A stretch of 44,962 bases of DNA from CAKVOD01 sp964489405 (GTDB lineage: Bacteria > Bacillota > Clostridia > Christensenellales > UBA1242): positions 1 through 44,962 of the forward strand of contig CAZAYL010000005.1 in NCBI GenBank assembly GCA_964489405.1. The letters run 5' to 3'. Shown here piece after piece: positions 1 to 8,828 of this stretch; position 1 is the stretch's first letter; each line of letters opens with the position of its first letter. Below the pieces are notes generated by a model. The model was not told the origin of the DNA. It did not search any database and saw only the letters and a list, made by a program, of their open reading frames with translations. Position numbers and translations under genes: made by a program.

Positions 1-1
1 A

Positions 2-91
2 ATTTACACGAATGGTGTGTCTGATGCTCAGACTATAACGATAACTGTATCGTCTACTAGTGGGCAAGTAGACAATTGGGTAATAGTGTGA
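2..91 (+). CDS. C-terminal end of an unidentified protein (partial, cut by window edge)
   Basis: One frame is open from base 2 to a TGA at 89-91 and gives 29 residues ending in ITITVSS...NWVIV. The alternating hydrophobic/Thr/Ser pattern would suit the last strands of a beta-rich, possibly secreted protein. This is inference from 29 residues and no family is recognised. No terminator is obvious before the rpsU promoter; the stretch 92-195 is plain A+T-rich DNA. It could also be chance, because only the last 30 codons are visible. Confidence 0.4.
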   Translation: MYTNGVSDAQTITITVSSTSGQVDNWVIV

Positions 92-195
92 TTCAAAAAT
101 CTATCGTAAAGTAGGTTAAAAATCAAAAATGATGCCAAGGAAAATTATTTTTAGAATAAAATATTGCATATAGAAAATATTAAGAATAAATTTGC

Positions 196-224
196 TTGAC
201 AAAGGTTGATGCTTGTGATATAAT
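196..224 (+). promoter_or_regulatory. sigma-A promoter of rpsU
   Basis: TTGACA at 196-201 and TATAAT at 219-224 with a 17-bp spacer, plus an extended -10 TG at 216-217. This is a consensus promoter. Transcription should start near 231, leaving a leader of about 28 nt that holds the Shine-Dalgarno AGGTGG. The apparent upstream extension of the rpsU frame begins inside the -35 box, so it is not coding. Confidence 0.9.
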
Positions 225-258
225 TCACTATCTTAAAAAAATAGGTGGTGAGAAATCG

Positions 259-438
259 ATGACATCCGTTAAAGTTGGTGCTAATGAGACTTTGGAAAGT
301 GCGTTGAAGAGATTTAAACGCAAATGCCAAAAAGATGGCGTTATAGGCGACATTCGTAGAAAAGAAGCGTATGAGAAACCAAGCATACAACGCAAAAAGA
401 AACAAGAAGCGGCTAAGAAGCGTATGAGAAGGTCGTAA
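259..438 (+). CDS. rpsU: 30S ribosomal protein S21
   Basis: A 59-residue, very basic protein with the S21 pattern: SVKVGANETLESALKRFKRK at the N-terminus, then a GVIGDIRRKEAYEKPS motif and a Lys/Arg-rich tail ending KKRMRRS. S21 binds the 30S platform near the anti-Shine-Dalgarno region and helps initiation. The length fits the family (about 57-70 residues). The start at 259 is chosen because an AGGTGGTGA Shine-Dalgarno lies just upstream and the family begins at this point; the frame upstream runs through the promoter. The gene is monocistronic, with its own consensus promoter and terminator, and is separated here from its frequent neighbour yqeY. Confidence 0.96.
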   Translation: MTSVKVGANETLESALKRFKRKCQKDGVIGDIRRKEAYEKPSIQRKKKQEAAKKRMRRS

Positions 439-444
439 TTTAAG

Positions 445-479
445 AAGATAGTTTTTTCAAAAATTCTGTCTTTTTTTTT
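445..479 (+). terminator. intrinsic terminator of rpsU
   Basis: Stem AAGATAG (445-451) with CTGTCTT (466-472), including one G-U pair. An inner T/A stretch can extend the stem. A run of nine T follows at 471-479. Confidence 0.8.
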
Positions 480-516
480 AATAAAATTGTATTTTTTATT
501 TTTTTACTAAAATCCC

Positions 517-546
517 TTTACATTTTTTACAAAAATATGATAAACT
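517..546 (+). promoter_or_regulatory. probable promoter of the 573-989 gene
   Basis: TTTACA at 517-522 and TAAACT at 541-546 with an 18-bp spacer and an extended -10 TG at 538-539. The boxes are weaker than those of rpsU but correctly placed for a short leader before the GGAGGG Shine-Dalgarno near 561. Confidence 0.6.
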
Positions 547-572
547 AATGTTACTGATATGGAGGGACTAAA

Positions 573-989
573 ATGAGTAGGAAAACATTAAGAGAATATG
601 CTCAAGATGCACGTGCGCGTATGAAGAGTGGCTTTTGGGAAAAAATTCGTGTCGAAAAGGAGCAAGCAATTGCTAAAGCTCTTGAAACTGGACAAAATAC
701 TAAATTGATTGAAGCACAATTCAAAAGAAAAATAAAAATTGCAATTTGTGATAAAGACGAAGAAAAACAAATTTTAGAAGACGAAGCATTTTATGAAAAG
801 GTGTGTGATGTATTAGAATCAAATGACTTATTGATGAATCCACTTGCAAAGCTTATTGACCACGATGTATATGATTGTTTGAGCGAACAAGACAAGCAAA
901 AATACATACTAAAATTATCCGATCGTTTTGTTAAAATGAAACAGCGTTATGATGAGGAACATATGTGTTCCGTCGAACTTGCATATTAG
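573..989 (+). CDS. uncharacterised small helical cytosolic protein
   Basis: 138 residues with a strong GGAGGG Shine-Dalgarno 6-7 nt before the ATG and its own promoter, so it is very likely a real gene. The protein is charged and predicted mostly helical (many E, K, Q, D, R). It has no signal peptide, membrane segment or metal motif, and only scattered Cys (four). The N-terminal 50 residues are basic (LREYAQDARARMKSGFWEK); the rest is acidic with short amphipathic helices. I do not recognise the family. It lies between rpsU and pcrA and ends 63 bp before the pcrA ATG, with no clear terminator, and its last codons run close to the pcrA -35 box. A regulatory or scaffolding role is possible, but nothing in the sequence shows it. 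Confidence 0.75.
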   Translation: MSRKTLREYAQDARARMKSGFWEKIRVEKEQAIAKALETGQNTKLIEAQFKRKIKIAICDKDEEKQILEDEAFYEKVCDVLESNDLLMNPLAKLIDHDVYDCLSEQDKQKYILKLSDRFVKMKQRYDEEHMCSVELAY

Positions 990-1018
990 ATTTTCGTGAA
1001 ATTATAGCGCAATTTAGT

Positions 1019-1046
1019 TTGTCTTAGTGAAAAATTGTGCTATAAT
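1019..1046 (+). promoter_or_regulatory. pcrA promoter, -10 box directly before the ATG
   Basis: TTGTCT (1019-1024), 16-bp spacer, extended -10 TGC-TATAAT with TATAAT at 1041-1046. The ATG begins at 1053, only 6 bp after the -10 box, so transcription should start at or one base from the A of ATG. No Shine-Dalgarno can exist in such a transcript. Confidence 0.75.
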
Positions 1047-1052
1047 ATTTTT

Positions 1053-3338
1053 ATGGAAGAATTAGAAATAATTAATGCTTTGAATGCTGAGCAGAAAGCA
1101 CCCGTTTTGCAAACTGAGGGTGCTGTTCTTGTTACAGCAGGAGCAGGCAGTGGGAAAACACGTGTTCTAACCCACAGAATTGCGTATTTAATTGCAAAAG
1201 GGGTAAATCCATACAATATTCTTGCGATTACATTTACCAATAAGGCTTCAGCTGAAATGCGCGAAAGAGTTGAACGCATAACATTCGATTGTAGTCAAAT
1301 GTGGGTAAGTACATTTCACTCAATGTGTGTGCGTATTTTGCGTTCATATGCTGACACTCTTGGATATACCAAAAATTTTTCAATTTATGGGGAGCAAGAA
1401 AAGGAAAATTTGGTAAAGCAAATTTTAGTCGAATTTCAACTTGATGAAGAGTTGAAAAAATCTTGCATTTTTCATATAAGCAATGCAAAAAATTCAAATC
1501 TTTCTTGTGATGATTATCTAAAAGAATATGGATATGTAAAAGAAATTGAAAGCATTGTGAAAGTCTATAGAGAGTACCAAGTGCAATTGTTGAAGAACAA
1601 TGCTTTTGATTTTGATGACTTATTAATGAAAACATACGAATTATTAAAAAATAACGAAGAAGCACGTAATAAATATCAAGAAAGATTTCAATATATACAT
1701 ATTGATGAATTTCAAGATACGAATACTGTACAATACGATATAGCAAAAATACTTGCTGGTAGGCATGGGAATATAATGGTTGTTGGGGATGAGGACCAGT
1801 GTATTTATGGTTGGCGCGGGGCCAATATAGAAAATATATTGGAATTCAAAAAAGATTTTCCTGATGTTCATATTTATAAGTTAGAGCAAAACTATAGATG
1901 TACAAAAAATATAATTGAACTTGCAAATCGTGTAATTCGAAATAATACCCAACGTCTTGACAAGGTTTTGTATACCGATAACAATATTGGAGAACCAATA
2001 GAATTATTTATAGGTTATCGCGATGTCGAAGAGTCAAATTTCATAGCTAGAAGAATAAAGGCATTAGTTGATTCTGGGTACAAGTATAATGAAATAGCTG
2101 TACTTATGAGATATAATGCGCTTAGCCGTTCGATAGAAGAAGGATTGCTGAGTAGCAATATTCCCTATAAGATGATAGGGGGAATGAAATTCTATGACAG
2201 AGTTGAAATTAAAAATGTTCTAGCATATTTGCGATTAATGGTAAATAATAGTGACAATGCAAGTTTGTTGCGGATACTAAATTTCCCAAAACGTGGGATT
2301 GGGTCGACAACTGAAAAGCAGTTAATTGAATTTGCTTCTGCTAAGGGTGTTCCTATTGCCGAATTCTTGCGAAATCATTTTGCTGAATTGCCAATTCAAT
2401 TACAAAGAAAGTTGCAGTCTTTTAGGGAGTTATTTATTTCACTTACAGAAATGCAAGGGCAAGGGACATTGCTTGATGTAGTCAAGAAAGTTATTGAAAA
2501 AACAAAAATTGTTGAAGCATATAGTGAAAAGAACGATACTGAAAGTGAAAATAGAATTAAGAACATTGATGATTTATTATCATCTGTAGATTCTTATTCA
2601 AAAATTTACCCAAATGATTCATTATCAGAATACTTACAATCAGTTACTCTTTTAAGCGATGCCGATGAGCAAGATGATTCGACTGATGCCGTTACACTGG
2701 CAACAATACACGCTGTGAAAGGGCTTGAATTTAGGGCAGTTTTTGTAATTGGACTAGAGGATGAGAATTTTCCGATTATCAGAGACAATGGGGAATATGA
2801 GATAGAGGAAGAACGAAGGCTTTTTTATGTTGCAGTTACACGGGCTAAAGAAATGTTGTTTCTTTCACGATGTCAAAATCGATATAAATATGGAGAACAA
2901 AGACATTTTGCACAATCGCGCTTTTTGGATGAATTAAATGGGATGCCCAACATAAAGATTTCTAGCTTCAATAAAAGTTTACTTAATGGTGGACAAAATA
3001 GATATGGTGGTAGCGGTTATGGCGGGGCATATGCATATAAGAAATCATATAATGACGCGGACAATGGGTATAGAAAAATTGAAACAATTTATGCAACGCA
3101 AGATAGTTTAAATATAAAATCTCAAACATCTTCTAATAATTCTTATTTATTTCAAACAAAGAGTGAAAAACAAAAAGATGGTTTTGTGGTTGGAGCAAGG
3201 GTTGAACATCCGCGTTTTGGGGTTGGGGTTATTGTAGATGTTTCACGTCTAGATAAGGAAAATTTTATTGCAATTGATTTTGATGACGTTGGGATAAAAA
3301 ATTTAACATTTGATGTCTCTCCAATTACACTTTTATAA
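1053..3338 (+). CDS. pcrA: ATP-dependent 3'-5' DNA helicase PcrA/UvrD (superfamily 1)
   Basis: 761 residues, normal for PcrA. The SF1A motifs appear in order: Walker A GAGSGKT (about 30-36), Ia ITFTNKA, II HIDEFQDT, III VGDEDQCIYGWRGA, IV LEQNYRC, V TIHAVKGLEF, and VI RRLFYVAVTRAK near 589. A C-terminal Tudor-like domain (about 710-761, GARVEHPRFGVGVIV) is the part that binds RNA polymerase in PcrA. It unwinds DNA in repair, restart and conflicts with transcription. The start at 1053 is preferred over a TTG at 1035 because the TATAAT box lies between them. It is followed 54 bp later by ligA with no terminator, the usual pcrA-ligA pairing. Confidence 0.96.
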   Translation: MEELEIINALNAEQKAPVLQTEGAVLVTAGAGSGKTRVLTHRIAYLIAKGVNPYNILAITFTNKASAEMRERVERITFDCSQMWVSTFHSMCVRILRSYADTLGYTKNFSIYGEQEKENLVKQILVEFQLDEELKKSCIFHISNAKNSNLSCDDYLKEYGYVKEIESIVKVYREYQVQLLKNNAFDFDDLLMKTYELLKNNEEARNKYQERFQYIHIDEFQDTNTVQYDIAKILAGRHGNIMVVGDEDQCIYGWRGANIENILEFKKDFPDVHIYKLEQNYRCTKNIIELANRVIRNNTQRLDKVLYTDNNIGEPIELFIGYRDVEESNFIARRIKALVDSGYKYNEIAVLMRYNALSRSIEEGLLSSNIPYKMIGGMKFYDRVEIKNVLAYLRLMVNNSDNASLLRILNFPKRGIGSTTEKQLIEFASAKGVPIAEFLRNHFAELPIQLQRKLQSFRELFISLTEMQGQGTLLDVVKKVIEKTKIVEAYSEKNDTESENRIKNIDDLLSSVDSYSKIYPNDSLSEYLQSVTLLSDADEQDDSTDAVTLATIHAVKGLEFRAVFVIGLEDENFPIIRDNGEYEIEEERRLFYVAVTRAKEMLFLSRCQNRYKYGEQRHFAQSRFLDELNGMPNIKISSFNKSLLNGGQNRYGGSGYGGAYAYKKSYNDADNGYRKIETIYATQDSLNIKSQTSSNNSYLFQTKSEKQKDGFVVGARVEHPRFGVGVIVDVSRLDKENFIAIDFDDVGIKNLTFDVSPITLL

Positions 3339-3392
3339 TTTATTAATTTTGGGAATAATTCTTAATAATATAAGACTCAATGGGAAGGAAAT

Positions 3393-5354
3393 ATGAATTT
3401 TAAAGAAAGAATGCGACAATTGATAGATGAAATCAATATTCACAATTATAATTACTATATTTTAGATGAGCCGACAATTAGTGATGCTGAATATGATAAA
3501 ATTCTCGATGAACTTATTGCGCTTGAAAAAGAACACAATTTTGTGTTTCAAGACTCGCCGAGTCAAAGGGTTGGAGCAGAAGTTACTTCAAGTTTTGAAA
3601 AAGAAAAACATAAAGTCCCGTTATATAGTTTAAATAAATGTCAATCTAAAAATGAACTTAAAACTTGGTATGATGATATTTTGCAAAAATATCCAAATAC
3701 AACATTTTCTTTTGAATACAAATTTGATGGGTTAACAATAGCAATAACTTACGAAAATGGGATATTTGTAAAAGCTATGACACGTGGGAGTGGAACTCTT
3801 GGGGAAATTGTAACAAATCAGGTTAAAACAATTAATAGCGTTCCATTATCAATTCCGTATAAAGGGACTGTGATTGTTCAGGGCGAAGTGATTATGCCAA
3901 AATCTGAATTAAAAAAATACAATGAGCGTGCAAGTGAACCATTAAAAAATGAACGAAATGCAGCAGCGGGAGCAATACGCAATCTAAATCCTCAAGTTAC
4001 AAAAGAACGTAACCTTGATATGTATTTTTATGCAATTCCATATATTGAAGGAAAGGAAATTTGTTCACAAAATGACGTTTTTAGATTTTTAAAGGAGAAT
4101 CACTTTAAGGTTAGCGAATTTAATACTGAGGTTAAAACTTTTGATGAAATTTCATCGTTAATTGATAAAGTTGACAAAGATAAAGAATATCTTGATTTCT
4201 TGATTGATGGGATAGTTTTGAAAATAAATGATTTTAAAACGAGTAGGGAACTTGGGTATACAATGCGTTTTCCAAAATTTGCGATGGCGTATAAATTTGC
4301 TCCACAAGAATTAACAAGTAAAGTGCTTGATGTTAAATTTCAGGTGGGGAGAACGGGTAAAATTACTCCATTAGCAATAATAGAACCAATCTTTTTGGCG
4401 GGGGCAACAATTCAGCGTGCAACTTTAAATAATTATAGCGACATAAGAAGGAAACATATCAAAATTGGGTCATACGTATATGTTCGCCGTAGTAATGAAG
4501 TTATACCTGAAATTATGGGGCTTGCTCGTGATACAGATGAAAGTCGGGAGATTGATTTGCCAAATATTTGTCCTTGTTGTGGTGCACTGCTTGAGCGGGG
4601 GGATATTGAGACTTTTTGCCCGAATACGTGGGGATGTTCAGATCAGATAAAAAAAAGAATTGTTCATTTTTGTAGTAAAGACGCAATGAATATTGAGGGA
4701 ATTTCAGACAAAACAATTGGCGCATTTTATGACGAATTTAATATTAAATATCCTTACGAATTATATGATTTGAGCAAAGAAAATTTGAAATTGTTGCAAA
4801 AATTTAAAGACAAAAAATCTACTAATGTTTATGAAAATATACAAAGTTCTAAGAACCCAACGTTAGATAGATTTATATATGCATTAGGAATAAAAAACAT
4901 TGGAAAGAAAACATCTCGAGATCTTGCTAAGCACTTCAATTCTTTTAAGAATTTTATGTCCGCAACGCTTGATGAACTTGATTCAATCTCAGATATAGCA
5001 GAAATTACCGCACAGGGTATTGTTGATTATTTTGCAGACAAAAATAATGTAAAAATACTACATGAATTGTTTGTTCGTGGAGTTAAGCCACAAGAAAGCG
5101 AATCAAAACAAGGTGGCATTTTCTCGAATTGCACATTTGTTTTGACTGGGACGCTTGAAAAATATACACGTGATGAAGCAACACATATAATTGAAAACCT
5201 TGGGGGAAGTGTTTCTTCTTCAGTTTCCAAAAGAACTACGTATCTTTTGCTAGGGAGTGAACCAGGGGCAAAACTACAAAAAGCCCAAGAGTGTGGGGTG
5301 AAAATTTTGAGCGAACAAGAATTTGTAAACCTTGTTAATTCAGAAAATGAATAG
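3393..5354 (+). CDS. ligA: NAD+-dependent DNA ligase LigA
   Basis: 653 residues, near the family norm of about 670. It seals nicks using NAD+. Visible parts: N-terminal Ia domain with YYILDEPTISDAEYD; adenylation domain with the nucleophile lysine K110 in KFDG, NERNAAAGAIR and DGIVLK; OB fold with VGRTGKITPLA; Cys4 zinc finger at C393, C396, C409 and C415; helix-hairpin-helix region; BRCT domain about 574-653 ending near ILSEQEF. The start is fixed by GGGAAGG 8 nt upstream. It has some departures from common LigA motifs (TRGSG for TRGDG, VQGEV for RGEV, ATLNN for ATLHN), but K, D, G, E and the two Arg of the RNAAAGSLR-type motif are kept, so it should be active. It probably shares the pcrA transcript. 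Confidence 0.95.
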   Translation: MNFKERMRQLIDEINIHNYNYYILDEPTISDAEYDKILDELIALEKEHNFVFQDSPSQRVGAEVTSSFEKEKHKVPLYSLNKCQSKNELKTWYDDILQKYPNTTFSFEYKFDGLTIAITYENGIFVKAMTRGSGTLGEIVTNQVKTINSVPLSIPYKGTVIVQGEVIMPKSELKKYNERASEPLKNERNAAAGAIRNLNPQVTKERNLDMYFYAIPYIEGKEICSQNDVFRFLKENHFKVSEFNTEVKTFDEISSLIDKVDKDKEYLDFLIDGIVLKINDFKTSRELGYTMRFPKFAMAYKFAPQELTSKVLDVKFQVGRTGKITPLAIIEPIFLAGATIQRATLNNYSDIRRKHIKIGSYVYVRRSNEVIPEIMGLARDTDESREIDLPNICPCCGALLERGDIETFCPNTWGCSDQIKKRIVHFCSKDAMNIEGISDKTIGAFYDEFNIKYPYELYDLSKENLKLLQKFKDKKSTNVYENIQSSKNPTLDRFIYALGIKNIGKKTSRDLAKHFNSFKNFMSATLDELDSISDIAEITAQGIVDYFADKNNVKILHELFVRGVKPQESESKQGGIFSNCTFVLTGTLEKYTRDEATHIIENLGGSVSSSVSKRTTYLLLGSEPGAKLQKAQECGVKILSEQEFVNLVNSENE

Positions 5355-5392
5355 AATGTATGTATTGTAGGGAATTAAATTGATGTTTTTGC

Positions 5393-5421
5393 TTGAAAAA
5401 GCAGTGTGAATGTGTTATAAT
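5393..5421 (+). promoter_or_regulatory. promoter of the gatCAB operon
   Basis: TTGAAA at 5393-5398, 17-bp spacer, TATAAT at 5416-5421. The predicted start near 5428 lies immediately before the GGAG Shine-Dalgarno (5429-5432), giving a leader of only about 12 nt. Confidence 0.85.
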
Positions 5422-5439
5422 ACAATTTGGAGATTAAAT

Positions 5440-5724
5440 ATGGAAATAACTGAAAAAGATATAAAGCATTTGGCATCATTGTCAAGGCTCGAATTTAACG
5501 ATGATGAAATAGAAAAATTTTCAAGTGAATTTTCTTCAATAATTGATTACGTCAATCAATTGCAAAAGGTTGATACATCAAATATTACTGATAAAACACC
5601 AATTCGTGAGTTTGATGAATTGCGTGATGATAACATTAAATCATCACTTCCGAATGAGAAAATTGTTGAAAATGCGCCTAAAAAATATAATGGATATTTT
5701 GTAGCGCCAACGGTGGTGGAATAA
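5440..5724 (+). CDS. gatC: Asp/Glu-tRNA(Asn/Gln) amidotransferase subunit C
   Basis: 94 residues, typical of GatC. The signature ITEKDIKHLASLSRLEFNDDE opens the protein in the usual place, and the C-terminus FVAPTVVE is also typical. GatC is the belt-like subunit that wraps around GatA and stabilises the GatA-GatB complex. The start at 5440 follows GGAG by 7 nt; an upstream ATG at 5410 lies within the promoter. Its TAA overlaps the gatA ATG by one base (TAATG), so translation is probably coupled. Confidence 0.95.
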   Translation: MEITEKDIKHLASLSRLEFNDDEIEKFSSEFSSIIDYVNQLQKVDTSNITDKTPIREFDELRDDNIKSSLPNEKIVENAPKKYNGYFVAPTVVE

Positions 5725-7178
5725 TGGAAATTATGAATGAAACAATTGAAGAAATTAGTGCTAAATTAGAAACAAAAGAAATTAGTGCACTTGAACTTAC
5801 TAAATTGAGTTTGGCAAAAATTGATAGGACAAAAGATTTAAACATTTTGCACGAAATTTGTGAGGAGAAAGCACTTGAAAGTGCTAAGGAGATTGACGAG
5901 AAAAGGGCAAAAGGAGAACATTTGCCAAAACTTGCTGGGGTTCCAATTGTTATCAAAGATAACATTTCGAAAATTGGAACATTTACAACGTGTTCTTCTA
6001 AATTTTTAGCGAACTATAAATCTCCGTACAATGCTACTGTTGTTGACAAGCTTATTGAAAATGGGGCAATAATTGTTGGTAAGGCAAATATGGATGAATT
6101 TGCGATGGGAAGTAGTTCCGAAAATTGCGCATTTGGGGTTGTACACAACCCGTGGAATAGAGATTGTGTTCCAGGTGGGTCGTCAGGTGGGTCGGCTGCG
6201 TCGGTTGCAAGCAATCAATGCTTTGCATCACTTGGCACTGATACAGGTGGATCTATACGACAACCATCATCATTTTGTGGTGTTGTTGGGCTTAAGCCTA
6301 CATATGGACTTGTTTCAAGATATGGTGTAGTTGCTTTCGCATCTTCGCTTGATCAAGTGGGTCCGATTACTAAGAGTGTACGCGACAATAGTATTATGCT
6401 TGATGCTATTTCAGGACACGATGAAAAAGAATTCACAAGCGCAAAACATACGAAAGAGAATTATTTTGCAGATTCGTTTAAGGGTTCAATAAAAGGTCTT
6501 AAAATTGGTATTGCTAAAGAATTTTTTGATTCGCTTAGCAATGTTGAGGTTAGGGAGTCAATTAGCAACGCAATCGATTTTTTCATTTCACAGGGAGCTG
6601 AAAAGGTTGAAATAAATTTACCACATATTAAAGATGCTTTAGCAGTTTACTATGTTTTATCTAGTGCTGAAGCTACTTCAAATTTAGCACGATTTGATGG
6701 TATAAAATATGGCGTTGCATCTGATGAAAGTAAAGATTTGATTGATTTTTATGTTCAATCACGTACAAAAGGATTTGGGAAAGAAGTAAAACGTAGAATA
6801 ATGCTTGGGAATTTTGTGCTCTCTAGTGGATATTTTGATGCGTATTACAACAAAGCTAAAGCTGTTCAAAACATAATCATTGATGAATTTGATAAGGCCT
6901 TTAATTCTTGCGATGTTATCATTTCGCCAACTACTCCAAGTCCAGCATTTAAAATTGGAGAAAAAGTCGACAATCCATTGGAAATGTACTTAAATGATAT
7001 TTATACTGTTCCGGTGAATATTGCAACATTGCCTGCGATTTCAATACCTTGCGGACTCAGCAAATCAAAATTACCGCTTGGAATGCAATTAATCAGTAAC
7101 AGATTTAATGAGAAGATGTTATTTAATGTTGGAGATTATTTTGAGAAAAATTTTTTTTCAATTAGAGAGGTCAAATAA
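5724..7178 (+). CDS. gatA: Asp/Glu-tRNA(Asn/Gln) amidotransferase subunit A (amidase)
   Basis: 484 residues, normal length. GatA is an amidase-signature enzyme that frees ammonia from glutamine for use by GatB. The Ser-cisSer-Lys triad is visible as K78 (VIKDN), S153 in PGGSSGGSAAS, and S177 in DTGGSIRQPS. The motif CGVVGLKPTYG follows as expected. The start overlaps the gatC stop; a GGTGGTGGA Shine-Dalgarno lies within gatC. The end overlaps gatB by one base in the same TAATG manner. A second in-frame ATG at 5733 is a less likely start. Confidence 0.96.
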   Translation: MEIMNETIEEISAKLETKEISALELTKLSLAKIDRTKDLNILHEICEEKALESAKEIDEKRAKGEHLPKLAGVPIVIKDNISKIGTFTTCSSKFLANYKSPYNATVVDKLIENGAIIVGKANMDEFAMGSSSENCAFGVVHNPWNRDCVPGGSSGGSAASVASNQCFASLGTDTGGSIRQPSSFCGVVGLKPTYGLVSRYGVVAFASSLDQVGPITKSVRDNSIMLDAISGHDEKEFTSAKHTKENYFADSFKGSIKGLKIGIAKEFFDSLSNVEVRESISNAIDFFISQGAEKVEINLPHIKDALAVYYVLSSAEATSNLARFDGIKYGVASDESKDLIDFYVQSRTKGFGKEVKRRIMLGNFVLSSGYFDAYYNKAKAVQNIIIDEFDKAFNSCDVIISPTTPSPAFKIGEKVDNPLEMYLNDIYTVPVNIATLPAISIPCGLSKSKLPLGMQLISNRFNEKMLFNVGDYFEKNFFSIREVK

Positions 7179-8611
7179 TGGATTATGATATTGTTGTTGG
7201 TCTTGAAGTTCATGCGGAATTGAAGACTAAATCTAAAGTTTTTTGTAGTTGCAAAAATGAGTTTGGCGGGGAGCCTAATACAAATTGCTGTCCAGTATGT
7301 ATAGGTTTGCCTGGAGCTTTGCCTGTACCTAATAAAGAAGCTGTCAAAATGTGTATCAAAGCAGGACTTGCTGTTGGTTCTGAAATTAATGACATTGCGA
7401 TTTTTGAAAGAAAAAACTATTTTTATCCAGACCTAGCTAAGGCTTATCAAATTTCTCAAGCGGTTCGTCCTATTTGCGTAGGTGGAGGTATTGAGATTGA
7501 AAAAGAAAATGGCGAAAAGAAATTTATTAGATTGAATCGTATTCATCTAGAGGAAGATGCTGGGAAATTGATTCATAATTCAAAGTTAGGTGGTACGCAA
7601 GTTGACTATAATCGCGGGGGAGTTCCACTAATTGAAATAGTTAGCGAAGCGGATATGAATAGTGTTGAAGAAGCGGTTGCATATCTGACAAAATTAAAAA
7701 GTATTTTGCAATACATAGAAGTTTCAGATTGTAAAATGGAACAAGGTTCATTGCGTTGCGATGTAAATGTTTCACTAAAACCACGTGGAGCAAAAGAGTT
7801 AGGCGTAAGAGCGGAAATGAAAAACTTAAACTCTTTCCGTTCAGTTGCAAGGGCTATTGAATATGAATTTAAGCGTCAGTCTAGATTGCTTGATGAGGGG
7901 GAAGAAGTTGTTCAAGAAACGCGTCGTTGGGATGATGCTCGCAATCGCAGTTTTTCAATGCGTAGGAAAGAGGATGCTCAAGATTATAGATATTTTCCAG
8001 ACCCTGATTTATTGCCATTTAGAATAGAAAGAAGCTTAGTTGAAGAAGTGCGCAAATCTATGCCAAAACTTAGAGAACAAAAAATTGAAGACTATGTAAG
8101 CAAACTTGGACTTAGTGAGTATGATGCGAAAGTTATAACGACTGATTTGAATTTGGTAAGATATTTTGAAAGTGTAATTAGTTTTTACAATTCGCCAAAG
8201 TTCGTTTGCAACTTCATTTTGACCACTTTATTGAAGAAAGTCAAAGAAAGTGACGGAGATGATTTATGTATTCAATTAGATGCACAAAACTTTGCAAATC
8301 TTATGAAGATGTATGAAACAAATGCAATAAGCCAAGCGACTTGCCGAGAATTGTTTGATGAAATTTGGGTGTCAAATGGTGATTGTGTAAAGTTGGTTGA
8401 AGAGCGCGGTTTGAAGCAGAATAATGATGAGCGTGAATTAAAACTGCTTGTCGAAGCAATTATTGGCGAATTTCCACAATCTGTTGCAGATTATAAAGGC
8501 GGAAATGCGAAAGCGTTATCGTTCTTTATTGGGCAACTTATGAAGCGTACTGGGGGCAAAGCGAACGCACAAATTGCAAGCAAAATAATTAAAGAAATTT
8601 TAGATAAATAG
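7178..8611 (+). CDS. gatB: Asp/Glu-tRNA(Asn/Gln) amidotransferase subunit B
   Basis: 477 residues, normal for GatB. It binds the misacylated tRNA, phosphorylates the Glu/Asp side chain with ATP and amidates it. Visible: VGLEVHAELKTKSKVFC at the start, the zinc cysteines in CSCKNEF...NCCPVCIGLPG, HLEEDAGK, DYNRGGVPLIEIVSE, and a C-terminal YqeY-like tail ending in QIASKIIKEI. It is the third gene of gatCAB, with the stop 12 bp before the rpoZ start. Its likely substrates include the two tRNA-Gln genes at 22507 and 22719, which carry the U1-A72 pair that GatB recognises. Confidence 0.96.
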   Translation: MDYDIVVGLEVHAELKTKSKVFCSCKNEFGGEPNTNCCPVCIGLPGALPVPNKEAVKMCIKAGLAVGSEINDIAIFERKNYFYPDLAKAYQISQAVRPICVGGGIEIEKENGEKKFIRLNRIHLEEDAGKLIHNSKLGGTQVDYNRGGVPLIEIVSEADMNSVEEAVAYLTKLKSILQYIEVSDCKMEQGSLRCDVNVSLKPRGAKELGVRAEMKNLNSFRSVARAIEYEFKRQSRLLDEGEEVVQETRRWDDARNRSFSMRRKEDAQDYRYFPDPDLLPFRIERSLVEEVRKSMPKLREQKIEDYVSKLGLSEYDAKVITTDLNLVRYFESVISFYNSPKFVCNFILTTLLKKVKESDGDDLCIQLDAQNFANLMKMYETNAISQATCRELFDEIWVSNGDCVKLVEERGLKQNNDERELKLLVEAIIGEFPQSVADYKGGNAKALSFFIGQLMKRTGGKANAQIASKIIKEILDK

Positions 8612-8623
8612 GAGAAAGATAAT

Positions 8624-8827
8624 ATGATTGAACCATCAATCGAAGCATTATTAAAATGCACTGACAATAATAAATACAAACTTTGCATTTTAGCAGAGAA
8701 AAGAGCAAAAGAAATTGCAAATAAAACTTATTATGAAAGCGATTCTATAAAAACGTCTGAAAAAAAAGAAATATCTCAGGCGCTTGATGAAATTGTTGAA
8801 AAGAAAATAATAATGAATGAGGATTAA
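8624..8827 (+). CDS. rpoZ: DNA-directed RNA polymerase omega subunit
   Basis: 67 residues, standard length in Bacillota. The start MIEPSIEALLK and the central ILAEKRAKEIA match the omega helices that clamp the beta' C-terminus; RAKE is the conserved core. A GGAGAAAG Shine-Dalgarno lies 7 nt upstream. The gene sits 12 bp after gatB and overlaps the priA Shine-Dalgarno. In many Bacillota rpoZ is followed by coaBC and priA; coaBC is absent here. Confidence 0.92.
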   Translation: MIEPSIEALLKCTDNNKYKLCILAEKRAKEIANKTYYESDSIKTSEKKEISQALDEIVEKKIIMNED

Positions 8828-8828
8828 A

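Noticed and set aside
1035..1052. TTG-started upstream extension of pcrA
   Set aside because: The extension reads through the TATAAT box; the family starts near the ATG at 1053.
1234..1746. 170-residue leftward ORF inside pcrA
   Set aside because: Antisense shadow of conserved helicase sequence; low-complexity composition and no ribosome site.
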